IMG/VR virus record: IMGVR_UViG_3300030061_003671
Location: 1-43,071 of that record
Direction: 5' to 3' (one strand)
DNA from: a virus
Length of the DNA: 43,071 nucleotides
Part shown: positions 13,112 to 20,786 of the stretch, piece after piece
Numbering within the stretch: the stretch's first letter is position 1
Layout: the number at the start of each line of letters is the position of its first letter
Made by a program: the position numbers and the translations under genes
The notes under the pieces: generated by a model
Databases searched by the model: none
The model's input: the letters and a program-made list of their open reading frames with translations, nothing else
What the model was told of the DNA's origin: nothing

Positions 13112-14509
13112 ATGACAGACCAACTAACATTTTTACAAGAAGGTACATTTTTTGGACAAAATAATAGCGATTTAGAAGAAGTTGTATTAGGAACTTTTAT
13201 TAACTATCCTGACAGATATTATGAATTTGCAGACCAGGTTAATATTAAAGGTTTTTCTACAGAATCATCAAGATACGTATTTACAGCAATCAAAGAATGT
13301 GCAGAAGATTCCAAAATAGATATTATAACTGTAACAGATAAAGTAACTTCAAAAGGTTATAATGCAAGAATTATTGAAAAAACAGGTTATACATTAATAG
13401 ATTACATTAACGATATAGCAGATAGAGTTTCATCTGATGCTCATATAAAACAGCATATTAAATTATTAATGGCTTATTCAACCAGAAGAGAATTATTAAC
13501 TCTATCAAATGAGATTAATAAAGATTCTAATGATATGGTTAGTCCAGATGATATAATAGCTAAAATAACAGATAAAATTGTTGAATTACAAGAATATGCA
13601 GATGTTGAAGAATATAATCCTATCAAAACTTTACAAGGAGTTATTGATAATATGTCAGATAAAGAGGGCAAAAATTATATTAAAACATTTATTCAAGAAA
13701 TTGACAATTTTATATTTGGATGGGAATTATCAGATTTAATTATAATAGCTGGAGCTGCCTCTATGGGTAAAACAGCATTTGTATTAGAAATTGTTAAAAA
13801 TCACATTATTAGAAACTTACCTGTAGCTGTTTTTTCTTTAGAAATGTCTAAAGAGCAAATGTTAACAAGAATGATTGCATCTCATGGTTGTATAGATTTA
13901 GGAAAGATTAGAAAAAAACAATTAACCTCAACAGATTGGAATGCATTTTATGATTCTGCCAAATATTTTGAAAATGAAAATTATTTTATTGACGATAAAT
14001 CTGGCGATTTAAATCACATATGTAATAAAATCAGAAAATTAAATATTAAAAATAATTGTAAATTTTTTGTTGTAGATTATTTACAATTAGTAACTATTAA
14101 TTTAAAAAGTAAATCTGGAACAAGAGAACAGGAAATATCTAAAATATCAAGAGCATTTAAACAGCTATGTAGAGAACTAAAATTAGTTATTATAGCTTTG
14201 TCTCAAATTAGCAGAGCTGTATCACAGAGAGCAAGTAAAAAACCAATATTATCTGATTTAAGAGAATCAGGTGCTATTGAGCAAGATGCTGATATGGTAA
14301 TGTTTGTTTATAGACCAGCTTATTATGATATTGAAGAAAGAATACCTGAAATTGAAAACGTAGAAATAATAATAGCAAAAGGTAGATCAACCGGTATTGG
14401 AAGTGAAAACTTAAAATATATAGGAAAATTTGCCAAATTTGCTTCTGAAGTAGAATTTTTAGAAAATGAAAAATTACAAGCATTCGAAAATTATAACCGA
14501 GATTTCTAA
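13112..14509 (+). CDS. dnaB: Replicative DNA helicase, DnaB family
   Basis: A 465-residue DnaB-type helicase of about normal length. The N-terminal domain (LEEVVLGTFINYPDRYYEFA onward) resembles the DnaB primase-interaction domain. The RecA-like domain carries Walker A GAASMGKT (about 214-221), the SLEMSKEQMLTRMIA helix, Walker B VVDYLQL, and the region LSQISRAVSQRASKKPILSD with the arginine-bearing DLRESGAIEQDAD motif. It unwinds DNA at the phage fork as a hexamer. ATG 13112 follows a hairpin with a short AT leader. Its 3' end overlaps the HU-like gene by 44 bases. No helicase loader or primase is obvious in the window. Confidence 0.95.
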   Translation: MTDQLTFLQEGTFFGQNNSDLEEVVLGTFINYPDRYYEFADQVNIKGFSTESSRYVFTAIKECAEDSKIDIITVTDKVTSKGYNARIIEKTGYTLIDYINDIADRVSSDAHIKQHIKLLMAYSTRRELLTLSNEINKDSNDMVSPDDIIAKITDKIVELQEYADVEEYNPIKTLQGVIDNMSDKEGKNYIKTFIQEIDNFIFGWELSDLIIIAGAASMGKTAFVLEIVKNHIIRNLPVAVFSLEMSKEQMLTRMIASHGCIDLGKIRKKQLTSTDWNAFYDSAKYFENENYFIDDKSGDLNHICNKIRKLNIKNNCKFFVVDYLQLVTINLKSKSGTREQEISKISRAFKQLCRELKLVIIALSQISRAVSQRASKKPILSDLRESGAIEQDADMVMFVYRPAYYDIEERIPEIENVEIIIAKGRSTGIGSENLKYIGKFAKFASEVEFLENEKLQAFENYNRDF

Positions 14510-14714
14510 AAAATTAGGGATTGACGGTGCTGTGGTAAATATTGTAGTTATTCATTTTTTTAATAGCGTAAGACAAGCTTTGCAAAAAAATGAAGAAATT
14601 AATCTTAAGGGATATTTCAAAATTAAAATGCTTAAACGCTATAAAAACAAAATTCAGAAAGAAGGAAATGATATAAATTTAAGAAAAAGAAAACATCAAA
14701 AAAGATACAAATAA
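14466..14714 (+). CDS. HU/IHF-like DNA-bending protein
   Basis: An 82-residue basic protein. ITEISKKLGIDGAVVNIVVI and then FFNSVRQALQKNEEINLKGY match the helical half of HU/IHF proteins, including the conserved step into the beta-sheet (INLKGYFKIKM). The arm region is short and Lys/Arg-rich. HU-like proteins bend DNA in replication, recombination or packaging. The start lies 44 bases inside the helicase gene, so the exact start could be later. Confidence 0.65.
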   Translation: MKNYKHSKIITEISKKLGIDGAVVNIVVIHFFNSVRQALQKNEEINLKGYFKIKMLKRYKNKIQKEGNDINLRKRKHQKRYK

Positions 14715-14763
14715 TTTGCTTTTCTTAAAGTATATCTTTAAATTTAATCAGTAAATATCAACT

Positions 14764-15024
14764 TTGAAAAAAGTATTAAAATATAAAATTAATCAAGATG
14801 AATACTTGAAAGAAGTTAATGTTCGCTTAAATGAAAATGCTAAAATGCAAGATTTTTTATTAATACAAAGATTAGTTGAAGTAACAACTATGCATAGATG
14901 CAAATCTAAATTTGGCGAATTGATTAACATAGGGAAAAAAGAAATTCAACCAGTCCCTAAGATAGAAAAAGAATACGAAAATGTATTAGAAAATGAATTA
15001 GTAATTCTAATTTTTAAAAACTAA
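14764..15024 (+). CDS. Hypothetical protein, 86 aa, TTG start
   Basis: Not recognised. The best start is TTG 14764 (reading KKVLKYKINQDEYLKEVNVR), since no ATG occurs near the 5' end; the next in-frame ATG is 28 residues in. The C-terminus is mixed (ENELVILIFKN). It abuts the ATPase gene with no gap, so it belongs to the replication module. Confidence 0.5.
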   Translation: MKKVLKYKINQDEYLKEVNVRLNENAKMQDFLLIQRLVEVTTMHRCKSKFGELINIGKKEIQPVPKIEKEYENVLENELVILIFKN

Positions 15025-15702
15025 ATGAAACCGAATATTTTTATATGTGGCCCATCAGGGACAGGTAAAAGTACGTCAATGCGTAACTTACCACCTGAAA
15101 GAACAGTAATATTAAATACTGAACAAAAAGCTCTTCCTTTTAGAAAAGGAATAGAATTTAAACTTAATGTACCAATTAATTCTCTTCAATTATTTAAAAC
15201 AGCTTTATCTAAAGCAATTGAAAATCCTAATGTAGATATAATAGTAATTGAAAGTTTTACTTCTTTAATAGAAACAATATACATGAAAGCAAAATCATTA
15301 TACGATGGTTTTGATGTATGGGATTATTATAAGAATGAAATCAAGAAAATTATGGAAATGTCTAAGAATACAGATAAATACATAATTTTTATAGGTATAG
15401 ATCAATTCGTTGAAGGAGATTCTGGAGTCGAAGAAAGATTTATAGCTGTAGATGGTAGTTGGAAGAAAAAAGTTGAAAAAGAATTTGTAATAGTAATTTA
15501 TTCTGAAGCTAAAGAAATAAACGATAAGCAAGAATATAGATTTATAACAAATAAACAACCTGGATATAATAGAATATCAGCTAAATCACCAATGGAAATG
15601 TTACCTCCAATTATGGATAATGACATTAAAGTAATATTAGATGAAGTTGATAAATATTATGGTTGGGATAAAAAAACAGAAATCAAAAAAACCGATAAAT
15701 AA
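15025..15702 (+). CDS. Phage P-loop ATPase (AAA_24/Sak4-like)
   Basis: A 225-residue nucleotide-binding protein. Walker A GPSGTGKST sits at 9-17. A Walker B-type strand (VDIIVIESFTSL) follows near 75-85, and a later strand reads KYIIFIGIDQF. This is the layout of phage RecA-like ATPases of the AAA_24/Sak4 kind, often beside SSB and exonuclease genes and thought to act in single-strand annealing or strand exchange. Here the SSB-like gene overlaps it by one base, supporting a recombination or replication role. Confidence 0.75.
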   Translation: MKPNIFICGPSGTGKSTSMRNLPPERTVILNTEQKALPFRKGIEFKLNVPINSLQLFKTALSKAIENPNVDIIVIESFTSLIETIYMKAKSLYDGFDVWDYYKNEIKKIMEMSKNTDKYIIFIGIDQFVEGDSGVEERFIAVDGSWKKKVEKEFVIVIYSEAKEINDKQEYRFITNKQPGYNRISAKSPMEMLPPIMDNDIKVILDEVDKYYGWDKKTEIKKTDK

Positions 15703-16337
15703 TGGATATAAACGCAGAGTTAGAGCTCGTAAAAGACTTTGATAATTCAAGCAAATTTATAAATGAGCCTGGAGTATTTATAGTTAAGATTAAATCATAT
15801 CTTCTTTCTGAAAGTAGAAAAGATTATAAGGGTAATCCTTATATTGAATTTGCAGTAGAAACTGAAGATCAAAAAACAAGTAATGTTACTTTTTATTTAT
15901 TAACAGGAAAAGAATCTGAAAAAGCCAGAGAATTTAAATTAAAAAGACTTAAAGAGTTTTTGTCAAATGCTAATGCTGATGATAATTTAAAAGGTGGTGA
16001 GTATTTAAATTCTATTATTGGAAGTAAAATAAAAGCTTTATTTAAAAAATCTGAATATATAGGTAAAGACAAAAACAATTTTAACAAACCTGTTATAAAA
16101 GAAATAATTGAATATAGTTTTTCTTCTAAGCCAGAAGAAACAATAAAAGGTGTACAATCATATTTTCACACTCCTTTAAGACCTACTGATATGGAGAAAT
16201 TTAATCTTCGATTAGCAGAATGGGAATCAGAACATAAACAATCAACAACGGCTGCCCCCAAGGCAGAGCCAGTTGTTGATAAGGGTATGTCTGATGATTC
16301 TTTAGGTGATGAAAAAGGCGATGATTTACCATTTTAA
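15702..16337 (+). CDS. Single-stranded DNA-binding-like protein with DDLPF tip
   Basis: A 211-residue protein: an OB-fold-sized N-terminal part (FINEPGVFIVKIKSYLLSES, then YIEFAVETEDQKTSNVTFYL) followed by a Thr/Ala/Pro-rich linker and an acidic tail ending GDDLPF, the classic tip by which SSB recruits partner enzymes. It follows a recombination-type ATPase and precedes a NinB-like gene. The family could be a phage SSB or a DUF669-like protein. The same five-residue tip ends the first gene of the window. Confidence 0.75.
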   Translation: MDINAELELVKDFDNSSKFINEPGVFIVKIKSYLLSESRKDYKGNPYIEFAVETEDQKTSNVTFYLLTGKESEKAREFKLKRLKEFLSNANADDNLKGGEYLNSIIGSKIKALFKKSEYIGKDKNNFNKPVIKEIIEYSFSSKPEETIKGVQSYFHTPLRPTDMEKFNLRLAEWESEHKQSTTAAPKAEPVVDKGMSDDSLGDEKGDDLPF

Positions 16338-16344
16338 GATTAAT

Positions 16345-16366
16345 AAAGGGCACTTCGGTGTCCTTT
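16345..16366 (+). promoter_or_regulatory. Intercistronic stem-loop with TTCG tetraloop
   Basis: Arms AAAGGGCAC and GTGTCCTTT form 9 pairs (one G.T) around TTCG: in RNA a C(UUCG)G loop, one of the most stable tetraloops known. It is 7 bases after the SSB-like stop and 13 bases before ATG 16380. Confidence 0.8.
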
Positions 16367-16379
16367 GTTATTTAATATT

Positions 16380-16823
16380 ATGGAATTTATATCTAAAATA
16401 GAAAAAGGAAAATTGACTTTCTTAAATGAAGAAAAAGTAAAATCTTTTATTTCATCAATAGAAGGTAAAGATGTTGTTATAAACATTAAGAAACATAAAA
16501 AAAATCGTTCTAATGCTCAAAACAGATGGTATTGGGGAGTTGCTTTAAAAAAAATTACTGAAGATTTATACAATATACAAGGTGAATTATTTACTAAAGA
16601 AGAAATTCACTCATATCATAAATCTGTCGTTATTGCTTCTAAGTTTAACACTTTAAATGTGTTAGGTAAAGAAATTTTAATTTTTAATGATGTATCTACA
16701 AAATCTATGAACACTATACAATTTAATGATTTTAAACAAACAATTCAAAATCATTGGGCTGTTAGAGGAATTGACATTCCAGATCCCAATGAAGAAAATT
16801 TTATTAATCAAATTGGAATTTAA
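16380..16823 (+). CDS. NinB-like recombination protein
   Basis: A 147-residue protein. The segment KHKKNRSNAQNRWYWGVALK (about 38-57) is the hallmark of the NinB/Orf family, where RSxAQNrxyW is conserved; lambda NinB binds single-stranded DNA and assists RecA-type loading and recombination. The C-terminal part (QTIQNHWAVRGIDIPDPNE) also fits. It sits among other recombination genes. The start is set by the hairpin and AT leader upstream. Confidence 0.7.
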   Translation: MEFISKIEKGKLTFLNEEKVKSFISSIEGKDVVINIKKHKKNRSNAQNRWYWGVALKKITEDLYNIQGELFTKEEIHSYHKSVVIASKFNTLNVLGKEILIFNDVSTKSMNTIQFNDFKQTIQNHWAVRGIDIPDPNEENFINQIGI

Positions 16824-16824
16824 A

Positions 16825-17661
16825 ATGAATTTAAAAAAACAAAAAACTAAAACATTAGAAACTAAACCTAATAATAATAGTGCAAATTGTATAGCTCCAA
16901 ATTTAATATATGGATGTTTTGGAAATTGCATAGATACATATTGTTATATGTCAAGATATAATGGTCATAGAGTATTTGTAAATGAAAATGTAGAAGATAT
17001 ATTTCAATCTGTTGTTGAATGGGAAAAAACATATAATAAAAAACCTGATCAACAAGACCCTATATATACTATGGTAGATATAGCTTGCAATACAGATTTA
17101 GTATTAATGCAAAAACATACTCCAGAACCATTAATAGATTATCTTAAAAGATATGATAACCACACTAATCTTAATACAACTATGGCTACAAAATACCCAG
17201 GTTTATTAAATTTAGATGTTACGCATTTTTATAAAGCTCCAAGAGTAAGAGTAAGTTTAATGCCTCAAAAGTTTTCTAATATACTTGAACCTAAAATGCA
17301 AAGTATTGAAAGCAGAATACATGACATAAATAGATTAAAAGATTTAGGTTGGGAAGTACATATAAATTATAGTCCTTTAATTTTTGTAGAAGGATGGAGA
17401 GAAGAATATGTTAATTTATTTAAATCAATTAAAGAAATAGTAGGCACTATAAAATGTGAAATTATAGCTTTAACTAATCATAAATTCCAAATGGATAAAG
17501 CATTACCAGAAGCAAAAGAATTAATGAAATATTCTTCTGAAATAAAAAATAAATCTGGTGTTATGAGATATCCTATAAAATGGAAAAACGTTTGGATTAA
17601 ACAATTTAAATATGAATATGAAAAGTTTTTTTCATTAGATACAATTAGATACATTTTTTAA
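16825..17661 (+). CDS. Radical-SAM protein resembling spore photoproduct lyase
   Basis: A 278-residue protein. Residues 31-40, CFGNCIDTYC, supply three Cys for a 4Fe-4S cluster, followed by Tyr-Met. The parts VRVSLMPQKFSNILEPKMQS and LKDLGWEVHINYSPLIFVEG resemble the spore-photoproduct-lyase-like group I recall from bacteria and phages. Real SPL repairs the spore photoproduct thymine dimer; the phage role is not known. The Cys spacing is CX3CX4C rather than the usual CX3CX2C, confirmed from the bases. ATG 16825 follows the NinB-like stop directly (1 base). Confidence 0.7.
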   Translation: MNLKKQKTKTLETKPNNNSANCIAPNLIYGCFGNCIDTYCYMSRYNGHRVFVNENVEDIFQSVVEWEKTYNKKPDQQDPIYTMVDIACNTDLVLMQKHTPEPLIDYLKRYDNHTNLNTTMATKYPGLLNLDVTHFYKAPRVRVSLMPQKFSNILEPKMQSIESRIHDINRLKDLGWEVHINYSPLIFVEGWREEYVNLFKSIKEIVGTIKCEIIALTNHKFQMDKALPEAKELMKYSSEIKNKSGVMRYPIKWKNVWIKQFKYEYEKFFSLDTIRYIF

Positions 17662-17673
17662 AACTAAAAAAAG

Positions 17674-17814
17674 ATGGCGGCAAGTAAAATAATAAACTTA
17701 CAAAACAAAATAAACAGATGGTTCCATGAAACATCAAGATTTTATAATATAAAACCAAATCAAGTAACAGAACTAATGGTTTTAAAATATTTAGCACTTA
17801 ATCATGATATATAA
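17674..17814 (+). CDS. Small basic protein, 46 aa
   Basis: Reads MAASKIINLQNKINRWFHE and ends LALNHDI; helical, basic in the first half. It starts 12 bases after the radical-SAM gene and its end overlaps the next ATG (17804), so it is the first of three tiny coupled genes. Function unknown. Confidence 0.5.
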   Translation: MAASKIINLQNKINRWFHETSRFYNIKPNQVTELMVLKYLALNHDI

Positions 17815-17938
17815 ATTTTTAGGATTTATAACAGCATTATTTATTTCCATTTATTTAGTAATAGGATGGGGATTAAGAATTTTATTGTTTTTTATTAAAA
17901 ACACATTAATAAATATGTTTTCTACAGAAGAAAAATGA
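17804..17938 (+). CDS. Small membrane protein, 44 aa
   Basis: Reads MIYKFLGFITALFISIYLVI followed by GWGLRILLFFIKN; one long or two short membrane segments and a polar tail (FSTEEK). Overlaps the previous gene by 11 bases and the next by 4. Possible holin-like or envelope-acting peptide; this is inference. Confidence 0.5.
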   Translation: MIYKFLGFITALFISIYLVIGWGLRILLFFIKNTLINMFSTEEK

Positions 17939-18045
17939 TTGAATTAGTTGAAGCAATAATATATATGGGTTTTACTATTATTATGGTATCATTAATAATT
18001 ATTGCTATTAAAAAATCTATTGAAGACGATGAAGAAACACACTAA
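17935..18045 (+). CDS. Small membrane protein, 36 aa
   Basis: Reads MIELVEAIIYMGFTIIMVSL with hydrophobic continuation (IIIAI) and a charged end (KKSIEDDEETH): one membrane segment with an acidic cytoplasmic tail. Overlaps the previous gene by 4 bases (ATGA) and the HNH gene by 17. Confidence 0.5.
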   Translation: MIELVEAIIYMGFTIIMVSLIIIAIKKSIEDDEETH

Positions 18046-18298
18046 AATATATACTAAATTTTTCAGCATAGGAGAACAAGATTTTCACCCTTGTGAAATG
18101 TGTGGTTCTAAAGCTGTAGATGTACATCATATTGAAGCTCGAGGAATGGGTGGAAGTAAGACTAAAGATTATATTGAAAATTTAGCTGGATTATGTCGCA
18201 ATTGTCATAATAAAGCTGAAAAATCAAAAGAATTTAATAATCAAGTTAAAAAGAAACATTTAGCATTAGTTGAATTTTATAAAAGTTATAATAAATGA
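18029..18298 (+). CDS. HNH endonuclease
   Basis: An 89-residue protein with CEMCG (22-26), VDVHHIEARGMGGS (30-43) and a CRNCHNKAE zinc-knuckle (56-64): the His-His pair and the final Asn/His give a complete HNH beta-beta-alpha metal nuclease site with two CxxC zinc ligands. Such small phage HNH proteins cut DNA in packaging, recombination or as homing-like elements; the position in a recombination block favours replication or packaging. ATG 18029 (MKKHTKIY) is chosen as the start closest to a normal leader. Confidence 0.85.
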   Translation: MKKHTKIYTKFFSIGEQDFHPCEMCGSKAVDVHHIEARGMGGSKTKDYIENLAGLCRNCHNKAEKSKEFNNQVKKKHLALVEFYKSYNK

Positions 18299-18402
18299 AT
18301 GAAATGTTAGAAGGATTATATGAAGAGCTGGAGCTTAAATTAGACTGGCTCTTCATAGATTTTGAAGAAAAAATAAACAAGTTATATGAACAATTTCGAT
18401 AG
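18295..18402 (+). CDS. Short acidic helical protein, 35 aa
   Basis: Reads MNEMLEGLYEELELKLDWLF and ends NKLYEQFR; a single charged amphipathic helix. It overlaps the HNH gene by 4 bases (ATGA) and the nuclease gene after it by 17. An inverted repeat (GAAGAGC/GCTCTTC) lies within it. May be a coupled accessory peptide. Confidence 0.45.
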   Translation: MNEMLEGLYEELELKLDWLFIDFEEKINKLYEQFR

Positions 18403-18934
18403 TAACGAAGAAAAATATATGGATTGGTATTTACAAACATTAGTTAATAATGGATATGTAGATAAATATGAATTTCATTACAAATCTTATAGTTTATCTA
18501 ATAAAGTAACATATACTTGGATTAAACCAATGAAACGTGTAGAAGATAAAAAAATGGAAAGCACAGTTTTACATCCTCATTCATATACTCCTGATGTTCA
18601 TGTTTGGTGGAATGAAAGTGCTAAAAATCTATTTTATCAAAATATTGATGAAGGAAATAAAATTACTTCGCTGTTTCTTGCTTTTAATAATTGTTCAATA
18701 TGGGAAATTAAAGGAGATTTTGATTTTAAAAATATGACCAGGTTAGCAACATTAAATATAAAATGGGTATATAATGTGTATAAAGAATACATACAAATTG
18801 TAACACCTAATAAAGTATTTAACGCAACATTTACTCCTGAAAGATATTTATTAACTGATAAATCATTTACTCCCAGAAAATTGAAATATAAAAATGTCAA
18901 AACTATTAAACAATTTAAATACGAAGTATCTTAA
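18386..18934 (+). CDS. PD-(D/E)XK nuclease-fold protein
   Basis: A 182-residue protein. Motifs are NEEKYMDWYL (7-16, helix with Glu10), HPHSYTPDVHVWW (63-75, Asp70) and SIWEIKGDFD (104-113, Glu107 and Lys109), together the Glu...PD...ExK pattern of restriction-endonuclease-fold nucleases such as the phage DUF1064 group. The end TPERYLLTDKSFTP is typical of small phage nucleases. Probable role: cutting branched or single-ended DNA in recombination. It overlaps the next gene by 41 bases. Confidence 0.7.
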   Translation: MNNFDSNEEKYMDWYLQTLVNNGYVDKYEFHYKSYSLSNKVTYTWIKPMKRVEDKKMESTVLHPHSYTPDVHVWWNESAKNLFYQNIDEGNKITSLFLAFNNCSIWEIKGDFDFKNMTRLATLNIKWVYNVYKEYIQIVTPNKVFNATFTPERYLLTDKSFTPRKLKYKNVKTIKQFKYEVS

Positions 18935-19337
18935 TAAAGTTTTTCTATTAGATGATTACGATAAAGAAGGAGTAATTTGGACAAATTACAAAGTCTCTGT
19001 AATCAAAAAATGGTTAGCATTATTTAGATCTTCTAAATATTGTACAATAACTCACAATCCACCTAAAAAAGTTTTAATAGACTATAAAGGTAAAGATGTA
19101 GCAGTTAAGAACCTTTTAAAAGATGTAGACATATCTGAAGAAGATAAAAAAAGATTAACGTTTTTTCCAGAATATGTTACAGTTAAAAATGAAAGAAAAT
19201 TTAATATAGATTTATTTGTAAAGTATTTAAATAAAAGAAATAAAGATTTTTTCTTTTTGACAAGAGATGAATATGAAAAGGAATTACCTCCACAAAGAGA
19301 AAAACCTTTTAAAATTAAAAAAAGAAAATGGGATTAA
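18894..19337 (+). CDS. Hypothetical protein, 147 aa
   Basis: Not recognised. A basic protein beginning MSKLLNNLNTKYLNKVFLLD with a strongly Lys-rich C-terminus (KPFKIKKRKWD), suggesting nucleic-acid contact. It overlaps both neighbours (41 bases upstream, 10 downstream), so it is part of the nuclease/exonuclease unit. Confidence 0.6.
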   Translation: MSKLLNNLNTKYLNKVFLLDDYDKEGVIWTNYKVSVIKKWLALFRSSKYCTITHNPPKKVLIDYKGKDVAVKNLLKDVDISEEDKKRLTFFPEYVTVKNERKFNIDLFVKYLNKRNKDFFFLTRDEYEKELPPQREKPFKIKKRKWD

Positions 19338-20188
19338 TACCAAGTACTCAAGCAAAAGACTTTATTAATGAAGTCAAGAAATATGATCCAAATCAAGAAA
19401 GATTATTAGAATGGAATGATACTAAATATTTTAGTGATGTAGATTATATTACAAACTCTATGCTAAAGCATTTAAATGATTCACCTGAACATTTAGACGC
19501 ATATTTAAAATACCCAGCCTGGAGAAGCGTTAAACAAGCATATATAGACGGAAGAGCTTTACATTGTTATATTTTAGAACCAGAAGAATTTGATAATAGA
19601 TTTTGGTACATTAATGATACAGAAATTATAGAAGAAATTGGTGGAGCAAAACCAAGAGCTACTAAAAAATATAAAGAATGGAAAATTGAAATTCAAAACG
19701 AAAATCTTAACAAACAAGAAATTAGTCATGAATTATATTTACATCTAACATTAATTAAAGAAAAACTTGAAGCTATTACTCAAGTAAAACAATTATTACA
19801 CAACACAAAAAAAGAAAAAGCATATTTTAAAAAACTAAATGGTATAAATTGTAAATGTAAAGTTGACGCAATTAATATTGGAAATTATATAGTTGATTTA
19901 AAAGGATTTAAAGAAACTCCTAATCCTTATAATTTTCTAAGAAATTTAAAAAAATACAATTTAGATAGACAAGCAGCTTTATATTGTGATATTTTAGGAT
20001 TAGACCAGTTTTGGTTTATATGTGTAGAAAAAACATATCCATACACTGTAGGTATTTATGAAGTTTCAGCTGAAACACTACAAGCTGGAAGAGAAAAATA
20101 TGAGTATTTATTAGAAGTACATAAAAATAATTTAAATAATTACGATAAAGAATACGTAAATAATTTTTGTTACTTCGGAACAATTTAA
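19328..20188 (+). CDS. RecE-like PD-(D/E)XK exonuclease
   Basis: A 286-residue protein similar to the DUF3799/RecE-like exonucleases. Seen: an N-terminal ITNSMLKHLNDSPEHLDAYL segment (41-60), GRALHCYILEPEEF (75-88), KCKVDAI with Asp180, IVDLKGF with Asp190 and Lys192, and RQAALYCDIL with Gln215 (motif QxxxY-like). This matches the catalytic layout of phage 5'-3' exonucleases acting with an annealing or RecA-like partner, here possibly the ATPase at 15025-15702. Confidence 0.8.
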   Translation: MGLIPSTQAKDFINEVKKYDPNQERLLEWNDTKYFSDVDYITNSMLKHLNDSPEHLDAYLKYPAWRSVKQAYIDGRALHCYILEPEEFDNRFWYINDTEIIEEIGGAKPRATKKYKEWKIEIQNENLNKQEISHELYLHLTLIKEKLEAITQVKQLLHNTKKEKAYFKKLNGINCKCKVDAINIGNYIVDLKGFKETPNPYNFLRNLKKYNLDRQAALYCDILGLDQFWFICVEKTYPYTVGIYEVSAETLQAGREKYEYLLEVHKNNLNNYDKEYVNNFCYFGTI

Positions 20189-20190
20189 TT

Positions 20191-20412
20191 ATGATTATAA
20201 CATTTGATTTACATAAATTTTGCAAAAAATGTAAAATCAATAAAAGCGAATTAGCTCGCTCTATTGGTATATCTCCACAATTATTGCAACATCATTTCAA
20301 TAAAGGAGATATACCTTTTTCTTATATTATTAACATTGCAAATCACATGCAAATTAAACCTGAAGAATTATGCCAATTATTAATGAAGAAATACATCAAG
20401 AAACAATTGTGA
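20191..20412 (+). CDS. Cro/CI-type helix-turn-helix protein
   Basis: A 73-residue protein. NKSELARSIGISPQLLQHHF (about 17-36) is a helix-turn-helix, followed by IPFSYIINIANHMQIKPEEL as in Cro/CI-type regulators. ATG 20191 comes 3 bases after the exonuclease stop. It overlaps the DnaA-like gene by 43 bases, so it may control replication initiation or the early/late switch (inference). Confidence 0.7.
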   Translation: MIITFDLHKFCKKCKINKSELARSIGISPQLLQHHFNKGDIPFSYIINIANHMQIKPEELCQLLMKKYIKKQL

Positions 20413-20786
20413 AAAATAAATTAGATTTATCTTATATGACCATTCCTGGATTAAAACTTGATGGTTATAAATTTATTAGAAATTTAGTTTGTTCTGAACT
20501 CGAAATGAGTAAAGAAGAAGTTTTCGCAAGATCAAGAAAACGTAAACATGTTTTTGCAAGACATCTTATGATGTTTTTAGCACAAACACATTTAAAAAAT
20601 GAAATATTAATCAAAATAGGAGATTATTATGGTGGGTATGATCACGCAACTGTATTACACGCTAAAAAATCTATACAAGATTATATGGATACAGATAAAG
20701 TCTTATTTAAGCAAATAAGTAAATTATCTGAAGAAGTTAGAATAACAAGAAAGTTATTTATACAAACTAAAAAAGAGAGCAAATAA
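20370..20786 (+). CDS. Free-standing DnaA domain IV-like protein
   Basis: A 138-residue protein. SRKRKHVFARHLMMFLAQTH (55-74) and GDYYGGYDHATVLHAKKSIQ (84-103) match DnaA domain IV, the DNA-binding part that recognises DnaA boxes; the DHxTVLHA signature is present as DHATVLHA. Domains I-III (including the AAA+ ATPase) are absent, which makes it a stand-alone DNA-binding protein that may mark the phage origin or compete with host DnaA. Last early gene, followed by the bidirectional terminator. Confidence 0.8.
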   Translation: MPIINEEIHQETIVKNKLDLSYMTIPGLKLDGYKFIRNLVCSELEMSKEEVFARSRKRKHVFARHLMMFLAQTHLKNEILIKIGDYYGGYDHATVLHAKKSIQDYMDTDKVLFKQISKLSEEVRITRKLFIQTKKESK

